Assembly (NCBI GenBank): GCA_041908445.1
Contig: JAYRFK010000036.1
Coordinates: 1 to 64,000 of the forward strand
Source of the DNA: JAEUJM01 sp041908445
GTDB lineage: Bacteria; Actinomycetota; Acidimicrobiia; Acidimicrobiales; DATDAH01
Direction of reading: 5' to 3'
DNA: 64,000 nucleotides
The translations under genes and the position numbers were made by a program. How positions within the stretch are numbered: position 1 is the first letter of the stretch; each line of letters opens with the position of its first letter. Shown here piece by piece: positions 40,145 to 51,456 of this stretch. Under the pieces are notes generated by a model. That model saw only the letters and a list, made by a program, of their open reading frames with translations, was not told where the DNA came from and ran no database searches.

Positions 40145-42469
40145 ATGAGCCAACCCGGCACCACCGCCCCGGACATCCCCGAGGGGATGCGCCTGACCAA
40201 GCGCGGCAAGCTCAAGAAGCTCCGCAAGCGCAGCGTGCTCTGGCGGATGCGGCGCGTGTTCTACCTGGCGTTGCTGCTCGTGGTCGGCGGCGCGGCCGGT
40301 GCGTTCTGGGTGTTGTCCCAGGTCAAGCTCCCCGCGGCCAACGACGACCTGCGCCAGACGACCTTCGTCTGCTTCTCCCAGACCACCGAGGAGTGCGGGC
40401 CCGAGAACGCCGACTTCAAGCTCAAGGGCGACGAGGACCGCGTCAACATCACCTACGAGGACCTGCCCGACGTGGTGGTGGAGGCGGTCATCTCGGCCGA
40501 GGACCGCGACTTCTTCCAGCACGGTGGCATCGACCCGGTCGGCATCGCCCGCGCGGTGATGGCCAACGCCAGCGAGGAGCGGGTCACCCAGGGTGGCTCG
40601 ACCATCACCCAGCAGTACGTGAAGAACGTCTACCTGACCCGGGAGCGCTCGATCACCCGGAAGCTGCGCGAGGCGATCCTGGCCGTGCGGGTCGACGACG
40701 AGCTCTCCAAGGAGGAGATCCTCACCCGCTACCTGAACACCATCTACTTCGGGCGGGGCGCCTACGGCATCCAGGCCGCGGCGCAGGCCTACTTCCGCCA
40801 CGACATCCAGGAGCTCGACGGCCTCGACAACACGACCGGGGAGTTCTCGTCCATCGAGCTGGCCCAGGTCGCCTACCTCGCCGGTCTCATCCGGGCCCCC
40901 GAGAGCGCCGACGCCCAGCGCCGACCGCAGGAGGCCACCCGGCGGCGCAACACCGTGCTCAACGCGATGGTCGAGGAGGGCTACATCACCCGGGAGGAAT
41001 CCCGGGCGGCCAAGGCCGAGGGCTGGGAGGTCGACGACCTCTTCGCCTCGCGCAACATCGTGTCGCGATCGCCGGCCACCACCCTCGGCACGGTCCGCGA
41101 CCACGAGCACGGCACCGAGTACTTCGCCGAGTACGTCCGTCAGCGCCTCGTCGAGCAGTTCGGCGAGGACCAGGTCTACGGCGGCGGCCTGCGGGTGTAC
41201 ACGACGCTCAGCCTCCCCGTGCAACAGGCCGCCTACGACACGGTCACCCAGACCCTCGACCTGCCCGGCGACCCCGCCGCCTCGATCGTGGCCCTCGACG
41301 ACCGCGGCCGGGTGCGGGCGATGATGGGCGGCACCGACTTCGCCAACCAGTCCGTGAACCTCGCGGTCGGCGTCGAGGGCGGCGGCTCGGGCCGCCAGCC
41401 GGGCTCGTCGTTCAAGCCCTTCGCCATCGCCGCCGCCCTGCGCGAGGGCTACTCCGCCGAAGCCCGGATGACCGTGCCCGGCAGCGCCGCGTTCAACCTC
41501 TCGGACTACGGCGCCGGCGGTGGCACCTGGCGGGTCTCCGGCGGTGGCGGCAACTACAACATGATGACGGCGCTGCCCCACTCGTCGAACATGTTCTTCG
41601 CCACCCTGATGCTCAAGCTCGGGGCCCACAACGTGATCCAGACCGCCGAGCAGATGGGCATCACCGCCGAGCTGCCCGAGGTGCCGTCGATCGTGCTGGG
41701 CGCCGGCGAGGTCTCCCCGCTCGACATGGCCTCGGCCTACTCGACGTTCATGAACCACGGCACGCACTACGAGCCGCAGGTGATCACCCGGGTCGAGGAC
41801 GCCGACGGCAACGTCATCTGGTCGGCCCCCGAGGAGGGCCAGCAGGTCCTGACCCCCGAGATCGCCGACATCACCACCACCGCCATGCGGGGCGTGGTCA
41901 CCAACGGCACCGCCACCCGGGCCCGGCTCGACGGCGTCGACGTCGCGGGCAAGACCGGCACCACCCAGAACAACAAGGACGCCTGGTTCGTCGGCTTCCG
42001 CTGCAACTTCGTGGCCTCGGTCTGGATGGGCTACCCCGGCTTCGACGGCCAGCCCGTGCTCCCGATGAACAGCGTCCACGGCGAGCGCCAGGAGGGCGGC
42101 CGGCTGCCCGCGCAGATGTGGCACGACTTCATGCAGCGCGTCGGCGACGAGGGGCTCATCAACCCCAACTGCGAGCTGGCCAACGTGACGGACTTCCCGG
42201 CCGGCAAGGACTTCAGCGACGAGGCCCTGCCCGGCGGCGCCGTCGCCGGCGGCACGGACACCCCCGTGACGGCCACGATCCCCGACACCCCGGTGACCGT
42301 GACCACCCCGCCCGTCACCGACCCACCCGTCACCACGCCCCCGACCACGACACCGGCCACCGTCCCGCCGACCACGATCGCCGCGCCGGGCGGCGTGGGC
42401 GTCGGACTCGGGGAGGTCGTGGGCGCGGAGCGCTCGCCCCCGGCGGGTGGCGCGGGCGCCGGCCCGTGA
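40145..42469 (+). CDS. Class A penicillin-binding protein (transglycosylase-transpeptidase)
   Basis: A 774-residue bifunctional peptidoglycan synthase of PBP1/PonA type. A basic cytosolic start (TKRGKLKKLRKRSVLWRMRR) and one membrane helix (~38-60) precede the GT51 glycosyltransferase domain (EDRDFFQHGGID, GGSTITQQYVKNVYL, RKLREAILAVRVDDELSKEEIL split, YFGRGAYGIQAAA). The transpeptidase domain has the SSFK acylation motif (Ser ~421), HSSN and KTGTT (~603). The tail is Thr/Pro-rich, with no PASTA domain. ATG 40145 is used; an in-frame ATG at 40052 is too far upstream. It is followed by a GTGA-overlapping small zinc-ribbon gene. Role: septal or polar wall synthesis. Confidence 0.93.
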   Translation: MSQPGTTAPDIPEGMRLTKRGKLKKLRKRSVLWRMRRVFYLALLLVVGGAAGAFWVLSQVKLPAANDDLRQTTFVCFSQTTEECGPENADFKLKGDEDRVNITYEDLPDVVVEAVISAEDRDFFQHGGIDPVGIARAVMANASEERVTQGGSTITQQYVKNVYLTRERSITRKLREAILAVRVDDELSKEEILTRYLNTIYFGRGAYGIQAAAQAYFRHDIQELDGLDNTTGEFSSIELAQVAYLAGLIRAPESADAQRRPQEATRRRNTVLNAMVEEGYITREESRAAKAEGWEVDDLFASRNIVSRSPATTLGTVRDHEHGTEYFAEYVRQRLVEQFGEDQVYGGGLRVYTTLSLPVQQAAYDTVTQTLDLPGDPAASIVALDDRGRVRAMMGGTDFANQSVNLAVGVEGGGSGRQPGSSFKPFAIAAALREGYSAEARMTVPGSAAFNLSDYGAGGGTWRVSGGGGNYNMMTALPHSSNMFFATLMLKLGAHNVIQTAEQMGITAELPEVPSIVLGAGEVSPLDMASAYSTFMNHGTHYEPQVITRVEDADGNVIWSAPEEGQQVLTPEIADITTTAMRGVVTNGTATRARLDGVDVAGKTGTTQNNKDAWFVGFRCNFVASVWMGYPGFDGQPVLPMNSVHGERQEGGRLPAQMWHDFMQRVGDEGLINPNCELANVTDFPAGKDFSDEALPGGAVAGGTDTPVTATIPDTPVTVTTPPVTDPPVTTPPTTTPATVPPTTIAAPGGVGVGLGEVVGAERSPPAGGAGAGP

Positions 42470-42669
42470 GCGAGGGCACCGCCGCGCCCGGCGGCCCGGT
42501 GCCGGCCGCCTGCACCTCGTGCGGGCGTGACGACGAGGAGCTCTCCGCCGTGCACCGCGTCTACGTGACGCCCGAGGCGTGGGACACGCCCGGTCGGGCG
42601 GACGTGCAGGACGAGGTCGAGCACTGGTGCTTCGCCTGCCGCACCCAGTACCCCCACGAGGACGCCTGA
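42466..42669 (+). CDS. Small zinc-ribbon protein coupled to the penicillin-binding gene
   Basis: A 67-residue protein starting at GTG 42466, overlapping the previous stop as GTGA. It has two CxxC knuckles, ACTSCGRDD and WCFACRTQ, about 37 residues apart, which would form a single zinc ribbon. No family recognised. Translational coupling with the class A penicillin-binding protein suggests a linked role. The hairpin at 42677-42699 ends the operon. Confidence 0.65.
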   Translation: MSEGTAAPGGPVPAACTSCGRDDEELSAVHRVYVTPEAWDTPGRADVQDEVEHWCFACRTQYPHEDA

Positions 42670-42676
42670 CGGCGCG

Positions 42677-42699
42677 CACCCGCTCGTTGCGAGTGGGTG
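42677..42699 (+). terminator. Terminator of the DUF5318/PBP/zinc-ribbon cluster
   Basis: CACCCGCTCG and CGAGTGGGTG form a 10-bp stem with one G-T pair and a TTG loop, seven bases after the zinc-ribbon stop. Confidence 0.65.
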
Positions 42700-42749
42700 T
42701 CACCTCCGTGACGACCCGCGGATTTGGCCCGCGCGAACCCGCCCAGGGG

Positions 42750-42755
42750 TAGTAT
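42750..42755 (+). promoter_or_regulatory. -10 box of panB
   Basis: TAGTAT, about 50 bases before GTG 42807. Unlike many genes here, panB has a normal leader and a GGAAGGAGG ribosome site. Confidence 0.5.
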
Positions 42756-42806
42756 TTCCCCGTACCGCCGGCAGCCGAGGGGCGCTGGACGGGAAGGAGG
42801 CTCATC

Positions 42807-43676
42807 GTGAGCAACGCGAAGCTGACCGCACCTGCCGTGCGCGCCCGCAAGGTCGCGCGGGGGGCAGATCCGCTGGTGATGGTGACGGCGTACGACGCGC
42901 CGGGTGCCCGCATCGCGGACGAGGCGGGGGTCGACCTGATCCTCGTGGGCGACTCCCTCGCCATGGTGGTGCTGGGCTACGACGACACCCTGCAGGTGAC
43001 CGTCGAGGACATGGCCCACCACACCGCCGCCGTGGCCCGGGCCAAGCCCCGCTCGCTGATCGTGGGCGACCTGCCCTGGATGAGCTACCACGTCTCGGTC
43101 GAGGAGACGGTGCGCAACGCCGCCGCCCTGATCCGCGCCGGCGCCCAGAGCGTGAAGCTCGAGGGTGGCCGCAAGCGCCTCCCGATGATCGAGGCCATCG
43201 TCGCCGCCGAGATCCCGGTCATGGGCCACATCGGCCTCACCCCGCAGTCGGTGCACGCCATGGGCGGCTTCAAGGTGCAGGGCAAGGAGGCCGAGGCCGC
43301 GCTGGAGCTGGTGGCCGAGGCCAAGGCCCTGGCCCACGCCGGCTGCTTCGCCATCGTGCTCGAGGGCGTCCCGGACGTGGTGGCCGCCATGGTCACCGCC
43401 GCGGTCGACGTGCCCACCATCGGCATCGGCGCCGGGCCGCACTGCGACGGCCAGGTGCTCGTGTACCACGACCTGCTCGGCATCGAGGACCGCGTCGCGC
43501 CCAAGTTCGTGCGCCGCTACGCCGACCAGAAGGCCGACGCAGTGGCCGCCATGGCCGCCTACGCCGAGGACGTGCGCACCGGCCGCTTCCCGGCCGACGA
43601 CGAGAGCTACCACGTCAGCGACGAGGTGGCCGAGTCGCTGGAGCTCTACGGCTCCACCCCGCCCCCGGGGGCCTGA
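42807..43676 (+). CDS. panB: 3-methyl-2-oxobutanoate hydroxymethyltransferase (ketopantoate synthesis)
   Basis: A 289-residue PanB, full length. It moves a hydroxymethyl group from methylene-tetrahydrofolate to 2-oxoisovalerate, the first step to pantothenate. Motifs: VDLILVGDSLAMVVLGYDDT, VKLEGG, GHIGLTPQSVHAMGG (metal and substrate site), IGIGAGPHCDGQVLVYHDLLG. GTG 42807 has GGAAGGAGG before it. It is convergent with coaA, so two CoA-pathway genes are neighbours on opposite strands. Confidence 0.96.
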   Translation: MSNAKLTAPAVRARKVARGADPLVMVTAYDAPGARIADEAGVDLILVGDSLAMVVLGYDDTLQVTVEDMAHHTAAVARAKPRSLIVGDLPWMSYHVSVEETVRNAAALIRAGAQSVKLEGGRKRLPMIEAIVAAEIPVMGHIGLTPQSVHAMGGFKVQGKEAEAALELVAEAKALAHAGCFAIVLEGVPDVVAAMVTAAVDVPTIGIGAGPHCDGQVLVYHDLLGIEDRVAPKFVRRYADQKADAVAAMAAYAEDVRTGRFPADDESYHVSDEVAESLELYGSTPPPGA

Positions 43677-43681
43677 CCCGA

Positions 43682-43706
43682 TCGGGCTCGACCGCGTCGG
43701 GCCCGA
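43682..43706. terminator. Bidirectional terminator between panB and coaA
   Basis: TCGGGC (43682-43687) and GCCCGA (43701-43706) form an inverted repeat directly between the two convergent stops; it ends next to the coaA stop codon. Confidence 0.5.
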
Positions 43707-44405
43707 CTAGGGCTGCCAGGTGAGGGCCCGGATGGCGTGGTCCGGGCCCTTGTGCACCACCACGTCGGCGCGCGCCGCGCTCGGGGCGATGTCCTCGACC
43801 AGGTTCGGGAGGTTCACCTCGGTCCACACCGCCACCGCCAGCTCGGTGACGGTGTCCGGGCCGAGGTCGGCCCACCCGGCGTAGAACGACTCGGGGTCAT
43901 CGGTGCCTTCGCGCACCAGGTCGTGCATGCGGGCCACGAACCACGCCTCGATGTCGGCGACGGCGGCGTCGACGTAGACCCCGAGGTCGCCGAAGCGGCG
44001 CTGCAGGGCGACCACGCCCTCGACCACCAGCACGTCGGGGCGGGCGAACGAGCGCGGCTCGTCGAGCACGTCGTAGCGCTGGTGGGAGTAGACCGGCGCC
44101 GACAGCGTGGGGTCACCGGCCCGCGCCGCGTCGACGAGCGCGTCGAGGCGGTCGAGGTCGTACGTCTCGGGCCGACCCTTGCGGTCGAGCAGGCCGCGGG
44201 CCTCGAGCACGGTGTTGGGCCAGAGGAAGCCGTCGGTGCTCAGCACCTCGACCGCCGCGCCGACGGCGCGCAGGCGCCCGGCGAGGTCGGCGGCGATGGT
44301 GGACTTGCCGACCGCGACGGCGCCGGCCACCGCCACCACCTGCGTCCGACCGGGCCCGGGCTCGACGCGGGCGGCGACCTCGCCGAGCGGGTCGGCCCCG
44401 GTCAC
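43707..44405 (-). CDS. coaA: Type I pantothenate kinase-like protein
   Basis: A 232-residue P-loop kinase of the CoaA/uridine kinase superfamily. Walker A is AGAVAVGKSTIAADL; STDGFLWPNTVLEARGLLDR and RKGRPETYDL, APVYSHQRYDV, LVVEGVVALQ, YVDAAVADIEAWFV and EVNLPNLVEDIAPSAARAD match CoaA in order. It would phosphorylate pantothenate, the committed step to coenzyme A. It is shorter than usual CoaA (~310) because the N-terminal ~75 residues that normally precede the P-loop are mostly absent. The start GTG 44405 overlaps the stop of the hydroxylase-like gene as GTGA. Possible alternative: a related nucleoside kinase. Confidence 0.85.
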   Translation of the reverse strand: MTGADPLGEVAARVEPGPGRTQVVAVAGAVAVGKSTIAADLAGRLRAVGAAVEVLSTDGFLWPNTVLEARGLLDRKGRPETYDLDRLDALVDAARAGDPTLSAPVYSHQRYDVLDEPRSFARPDVLVVEGVVALQRRFGDLGVYVDAAVADIEAWFVARMHDLVREGTDDPESFYAGWADLGPDTVTELAVAVWTEVNLPNLVEDIAPSAARADVVVHKGPDHAIRALTWQP

Positions 44406-44923
44406 GGGGTCGAGAACGCGGTGAGGCGGGCCGGGAACGAGGCGTCGGCGGGCACCGGCTCGTAGGTGCGGAACACCCAGTCCCAGACGGGGCTGGTGAC
44501 CCCGAAGTTCGTGGTGCCGGCGCTGGCGTGGTGGGCGAGGTGGCGCCGCTGCTGCCAGCGGGCGTACCGGGTGGTCGCCGGCCGGAAGTGGGACCGGAAG
44601 TGGACCCGTTCATAGACGAGGTAGGAGGCGATGCCGACGACGCCGGCGAGCGCCCCGGTCCACCAGGGGGCACCGACCATCGCGGCGAACAGCGCGCCGG
44701 CGGGCGAGACGACGCCCAGTCCGACGACCACCGTGGCGACCAGCGAGAGGGGGGAGGCGAGGGGCCGGCGGGTGGGGTGGCGGTGGTGGTCGAGGTGCCC
44801 GCGGGCGGCGATGGCCGGACCCAGCTCGGCGTGCATGAACCACCGGTGGATGATGTATTCGGTCACGCTCCACGCGGCGACGCCGGCGAGGACCGCCAGC
44901 ACTGCCACGACGACGTCGATCAC
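44402..44923 (-). CDS. Fatty-acid-hydroxylase/sterol-desaturase-family membrane protein
   Basis: A 173-residue membrane protein with about four helices and the di-iron histidine motifs of the family: HRWFMH, HLDHHRHP, HFRSH and HLAHH. Members hydroxylate or desaturate fatty acids, carotenoids (CrtZ-like) or sterols. The small size and HDHHRHP-like spacing fit a beta-carotene-hydroxylase or fatty-acid 2-hydroxylase type, but no carotenoid genes are nearby. It is co-translated with coaA by GTGA overlap. GTG 44923 lies seven bases after CATACT in an 18-bp divergent region. Confidence 0.82.
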   Translation of the reverse strand: MIDVVVAVLAVLAGVAAWSVTEYIIHRWFMHAELGPAIAARGHLDHHRHPTRRPLASPLSLVATVVVGLGVVSPAGALFAAMVGAPWWTGALAGVVGIASYLVYERVHFRSHFRPATTRYARWQQRRHLAHHASAGTTNFGVTSPVWDWVFRTYEPVPADASFPARLTAFSTP

Positions 44924-44941
44924 ACCGGGCAGTATGGCCGG
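44924..44941. promoter_or_regulatory. 18-bp divergent promoter region with overlapping -10 boxes
   Basis: Start codons GTG 44923 (minus) and GTG 44942 (plus) are only 18 bp apart. Plus-strand CAGTAT (44930-44935) is six bases from its GTG; minus-strand CATACT (44931-44936) is seven bases from its GTG. The two boxes overlap almost fully, so polymerases would compete for the same DNA. Confidence 0.5.
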
Positions 44942-45535
44942 GTGCCCCGCCGCCGCGCCGCCCGGCCCGCCGTCGCCCTCGCCGGCGCACTGGTCGTCGT
45001 GGCCCTGCTCACCGCCTGCGGCAGCGACGGCGACGACTCGGCCGACGGGCGGTCGGGCCGGACCACCACGACGGCGACGGGGCCCGACGACCCCGCGGGG
45101 GGCACGGCGGCGCCCGGTGGGGCCTGCGCCGACCTCGAGCCGTTCGGGGACTTCGGCGAGGTGCTCGTGACCGTCGGCGGCACCGAGCGGTGCCTGCTGC
45201 TGGCCCAGACCGAGGCGCAGCGGGCCCGCGGTCTGATGGAGGTCACCGACCTCGAGGGCTATCCGGGGATGCTGTTCGCCTTCCCCGGCGACACCCAGGG
45301 CGGCTTCTGGATGCGCAACACGCCCACCCCGCTGTCGATCGCGTACCTCGACGGCACCGGCACGGTCGTGGCCACCACCGACATGGCGCCCTGCGACGAC
45401 GTGCCCGACTGCCCCGTCTACGAGCCGGGCGTGACCTACCGGTACACGGTCGAGGTGCCCCAGGGCGACCTCGAGGCCGTCGGCCTCACCGACGGGGCCC
45501 GGCTCACCCTCGAGAGCGAGGTCGACCCCTCGTAG
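44942..45535 (+). CDS. DUF192 lipoprotein
   Basis: A 197-residue exported protein. Arg-rich start, hydrophobic core and lipobox (LLTAC) at ~residue 25, then an acidic linker and a DUF192 domain (~80-195) with the family signature ARGLMEVTDLEGYPGMLFAF, FWMRNTPTPLSIAYLD and ATTDMAPCDDVP. DUF192 proteins are small beta-barrel extracytoplasmic proteins of unclear role. GTG 44942 is leaderless. Confidence 0.88.
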   Translation: MPRRRAARPAVALAGALVVVALLTACGSDGDDSADGRSGRTTTTATGPDDPAGGTAAPGGACADLEPFGDFGEVLVTVGGTERCLLLAQTEAQRARGLMEVTDLEGYPGMLFAFPGDTQGGFWMRNTPTPLSIAYLDGTGTVVATTDMAPCDDVPDCPVYEPGVTYRYTVEVPQGDLEAVGLTDGARLTLESEVDPS

Positions 45536-45673
45536 GCGGGGTGGCGCACGGCCAGGTCCCGGTCCCCCGTTGTACAGGGGTGTCGCAGGTGACGAGTTGG
45601 TGCCCGTGGTAGCAATGTCAAGAGGCGGGCCCGGGGCGGGGGCAGTGTCCGTCCACTCGGGGAGCGTCAGATC

Positions 45674-47717
<2,044 letters not shown>

Positions 47718-47737
<20 letters not shown>

Positions 47738-49508
47738 CCCGGTGCGCCAGGAGGCGGTGGCCCCGCCTCCGGGGCTGCTGGTCGTCGACGACGAGGACGC
47801 CTTCCGGCACGGCCTGGTCCGCCGCCTGGAGGCCGCGGGCTACGCCTGCCTCGAGGCGGTCGACGCCCTGTCGGCGCGCTCGGTGCTCGAGGCGAACGCC
47901 GACGAGATCGACGTGGTGCTCTGCGACATCGAGATGCCCGGCGAGTCGGGCCTCGACCTGCTGCGCTCGCTGACCGCCGACCACCCCAGCGTCGCCGTGG
48001 TGATGACGACGGGCATCACCGACCCGGCCGTGGCCGCGCTGGCGGTCGAGATCGGCGCCGACGGCTACCTGGTGAAGCCGTTCGAGCAGACCGAGCTGCT
48101 GGTGGCCCTCGCCACCGCGGTCAAGCGCCGGCAGCTCGACCAGACCCGGGTGCTGCTCGCACGGGGCCACGAGCGGGCGGTGCTGCGGACGCGCGACCTC
48201 GCCACCACGCTGGCCGAGTTCGAGGACGCCGGCTCGCCGACCGCCGCCGTCGACGCGGGGGAGCCCGACGTGAGCGAGCTCATCGACCGGCTCTCCCGGG
48301 CGGTGTCGCTCCGCCACGAGGAGACCGCGCAGCACCTCGAGCGCATGAGCCGCTACTCCGCCGTCCTCGCCACGGCGGTCGGCCTGGCCGCGCCGGAGGT
48401 GGACGACCTGCGCATCGCCGCGGCGTTGCACGACGTCGGCAAGATCGGGGTGCCGGACGCCGTGCTGCTCAAGCCCGGCCGCCTCAACGCGACCGAGTTC
48501 GCGGTGATCCAGAAGCACGCGTCCTACGGCTACCGCCTCCTGGCCGGGTCGGCGTCCCGCGTCATCGCCGAAGCCGCCACGGTCGCGCTGTGCCACCACG
48601 AGTGGTGGGACGGCTCGGGCTACCCCCTCGGCACCCGCGAGGAGGAGATCGCCGAGCCCGCCCGGATCGTCGCCATCGCCGACGTGTTCGACGCGCTCAC
48701 CTCGGATCGGGTCTACCGGCCGCGCCACACCTTCGACGAGGCCCGGGCGATCATGGGCCGGGCCCGCGGGACGCAGTTCGAGCCCCGGTTGCTCGACGCC
48801 TTCTTCGATGCGATGGACGCGGTCGCCGCCATCGCGGCCGAGTACCCCGACCGGTCGCCGGACGACCAACGCATCCGGATCATGGTGGTGGACGACCACG
48901 CCATCTTCGTGGACAGCCTGGTGCGCCGCCTCGGCCTCGAGGACGACCTGCGGGTGGTGGGGGTGGCGGGCACCGTCGCCGACGCCCGGCGGGGCATCGT
49001 GTCGTACGAGCCCGACGTGGTCCTGATGGACCTGGAGCTCCCCGACGGCGACGGTGCCGAGGCGACCGAGCACGTGAAGCGGTACGCCCCGCAGGTGAAG
49101 GTCGTGATGCTCACCGGGCGCACCGACCAGGCCGCGATGGTCCGCGCCCTGGGGGCGGGCTGCTCGGGCTTCGTCACCAAGACCGAGGGCACCGACCGCC
49201 TGATCGAGGCGATCCACCACGCCCACCACGACGAGGCGGTGCCCTCGGTGGCGGAGCTGGCGCCACTGCTGGCCGAGCTGCGGGGCACCTCCCGGGGCCT
49301 CGGCACGACGCTGACGCCGCGCGAGGTCGAGGTCCTCGCGCTGGTGGCCGAGGGCCTGCCCAACCGGGTGGTGGGCGAGCGCCTCTACCTCAGCGTCCAC
49401 ACCGTGCGGAACCACGTGCAGCGCATCCTCGAGAAGCTCCACGTCCACTCCAAGCTGGAGGCGGTGGCCGTGGCGGTGCGCGAGGGCGTGATCGTGCTGC
49501 CTCGCTAG
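47718..49508 (+). CDS. REC-HD-GYP-REC-LuxR fused response regulator
   Basis: A 596-residue protein that joins two regulators: receiver 1 (~18-135, acceptor Asp in VVLCDIEMPG), an HD-GYP phosphodiesterase (~190-380; HDVGKIGVPDAV, HHEWWDGSGYP at ~293), receiver 2 (~391-510, Asp in VVLMDLELPDGDG) and a LuxR-type helix-turn-helix (~528-592, LTPREVEVLALVAEGLPNRV). HD-GYP domains hydrolyse cyclic-di-GMP. The fusion thus may break down the messenger and bind DNA. ATG 47718 has an AGGAGGAGG site inside the preceding kinase gene. The kinase's terminal receiver could pass phosphate to either receiver here. Confidence 0.9.
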
Positions 49509-49620
49509 CCCGTCGACCGGCGCGGATGCACCCTGGGCGACGGGCCATCGGCGCCATCGCCGACGTGGCGCGCCGGCGCCGATCGCCCGGTCCCGCCGCT
49601 GAGCCGCGCGACCCGTCCGG

Positions 49621-51402
49621 TCAGCCCTTCCAGACCACCATCCCGAACAGCGAGCGGAACACGTGGGTCACGGCCCGCGCCGCGAAGACCAGGCCCACCG
49701 ACGCGACCACGACCATCCCGATCGCGGCGGCGCCGGCGACGCCTGCGGCCTCGATCGAGATGCGGTCGTCGGGCTGCAGCACCAGCGGGCCGTAGGCGAG
49801 CACGACCGCGGTCGGCAGCGGGATCAGCGACAGGCCGAGGCCGAGGGCCGACGACGCCACCGCGAACCCCCGCCACTCGGCCCGGGCCAGGCCCTTGCGC
49901 ACCGCGCTGCCCCGCACGATGCGCTGGACCACGAAGGCCACCGCGAGCAGCAGGACGAACGGCCGCAGGCTCCAGGCCACGTCCCACAGGTCGTCGGCGC
50001 GCACCTGCTGGTCCGAGGTGAGGGGCGTGCCGTCGTCGATGCGGTCCCAGGCGGTGCCGGCGCCGAGGTACACGACCGCACAGGCGGTGCCGACGCGGCC
50101 GAGGTCGGGCAGCTTCTGCACCCACGGCGCCACCCAGGTGGCGGGGAAGCGGGCGGGGGTCGCGGCGGGCGGCGGGGCAGGGGCGGAGGGTGGTGCCGCC
50201 GGTGCCAGGGGCGCCGCCGGCGGGGTAGCCCGGGTGCCGGGCGCCGGTGGCGGGGGGGGCGGCGCGGGACGGCTGCCGGGGGCGGGCCGGGGCGGCAGTG
50301 GCGGGGTGTAGGAGACGTCGACCGGGGCAACCTCGCGGGGCGCCGGCGCGGGTGAGGGCGGCGCGGCCGCCGGTGCGGGTGGGGCGAGGGTGGCGGCGGG
50401 CGCCGCGGGGAGATCGACCGCGGTCGCCGCCGGGGCCGGGGGCGGCGGCAGGATCGTCGTCGGCACCGGGGCGGGGATCGCCGGGGTGGGCGTCGGCGGG
50501 TCGGGCGCCGGCGGTGGGGGCGGCGGCGTCATCTGCCACGTGCGCTCGACGAGCACGCTCGACGTGCGGACCGGGTCCTCCGCGGCGGGCTCGCGCAGCG
50601 CGACCAGCCGTTCGACGAGCTCGTCGGCGGTGGGGCGGGCGGCCGGGTCCTTGGCGTGGGCGGCGGCGACGAGGGCGCGCAGGCCCGGCTCGAAAGGCGA
50701 GAGGTCGGCCTCCTTGTGCAGCACCTGGTACATCGCCGCCGAGGCGTTTCCCGCCTCCTCCTGGAACGGCGCCTGGCCGGTCGCCGCGAAGCAGAGCACC
50801 GAGGCCCAGGCGAACACGTCGATGGCGGGGGTGGCCTCGCCGCCGGTGAACTGCTCGGGGGCCATGTAGGGGGCGGTGCCCATGACCAGGCCGGTGGAGG
50901 TGAGGCGGCCGAGCCCCTCGGCCGAGGCGATGCCGAAGTCGACCACCACCGGGGTCTCCGGGGTGAGCAGCACGTTGCCGGGCTTCAGGTCGCGGTGGAC
51001 GACGCCGGCGTCGGCGATCGAGGCGATGGCCTCGGCCAGCGCGAGGGCGAGGGCATAGAGGACGTCGCCGGTCAGCGGGCCGTGGTAGGCGACCGCGGCG
51101 GCGAGGGTCGGCCCCTCGATGAACTCGGTGACGAGGTACGGCGGGACCGCCTCGAGGTCGGCGTCGAGCACCTCGGCGACCTGGTCGCCCTCGACCCGCT
51201 CGGCCAGCGTGACCTCCCGCCCGAAGCGCTCGACGTACTCCGGCTGGCTGGCCAGGTGCCGGTGCATGACCTTCACCGCGCCGTGGCGGCCCTGGTCGTC
51301 GATCGCCTCGTACACGACGCCGAACCCGCCCTCCCCGAGGCGGGCGGTCAGCTCCCAGTCGCCCAGCCGGCGCGGGTCGTCGGCCAGCAGCGGACGTGGC
51401 AC
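49621..51402 (-). CDS. Ser/Thr protein kinase with Pro-rich linker and C-terminal membrane helices
   Basis: A 593-residue kinase. The kinase domain (1-280) has LGEGGFGVVYEA, AVKVM Lys, catalytic loop HRDLKPGN, DFGIAS and the APEQF P+1 loop. A ~140-residue Pro/Ala-rich linker (PPPPPPAPDPPTPTPA and similar) follows. About residues 440-590 form four membrane helices, with no extracytoplasmic sensor like PASTA. The substrate is unknown. GTG 51402 follows CAAAAT at six bases. It is convergent with the REC-HD-GYP-REC-LuxR gene. Confidence 0.88.
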   Translation of the reverse strand: MPRPLLADDPRRLGDWELTARLGEGGFGVVYEAIDDQGRHGAVKVMHRHLASQPEYVERFGREVTLAERVEGDQVAEVLDADLEAVPPYLVTEFIEGPTLAAAVAYHGPLTGDVLYALALALAEAIASIADAGVVHRDLKPGNVLLTPETPVVVDFGIASAEGLGRLTSTGLVMGTAPYMAPEQFTGGEATPAIDVFAWASVLCFAATGQAPFQEEAGNASAAMYQVLHKEADLSPFEPGLRALVAAAHAKDPAARPTADELVERLVALREPAAEDPVRTSSVLVERTWQMTPPPPPPAPDPPTPTPAIPAPVPTTILPPPPAPAATAVDLPAAPAATLAPPAPAAAPPSPAPAPREVAPVDVSYTPPLPPRPAPGSRPAPPPPPPAPGTRATPPAAPLAPAAPPSAPAPPPAATPARFPATWVAPWVQKLPDLGRVGTACAVVYLGAGTAWDRIDDGTPLTSDQQVRADDLWDVAWSLRPFVLLLAVAFVVQRIVRGSAVRKGLARAEWRGFAVASSALGLGLSLIPLPTAVVLAYGPLVLQPDDRISIEAAGVAGAAAIGMVVVASVGLVFAARAVTHVFRSLFGMVVWKG

Positions 51403-51408
51403 CCGGTG

Positions 51409-51414
51409 ATTTTG
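51409..51414 (-). promoter_or_regulatory. -10 box of the Ser/Thr kinase gene
   Basis: CAAAAT on the minus strand, six bases before GTG 51402; leaderless pattern. Confidence 0.4.
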
Positions 51415-51456
51415 GTCGCGAGCGCGCCCGTTCCCACCGCGCGGGCGGTCAGGGCG

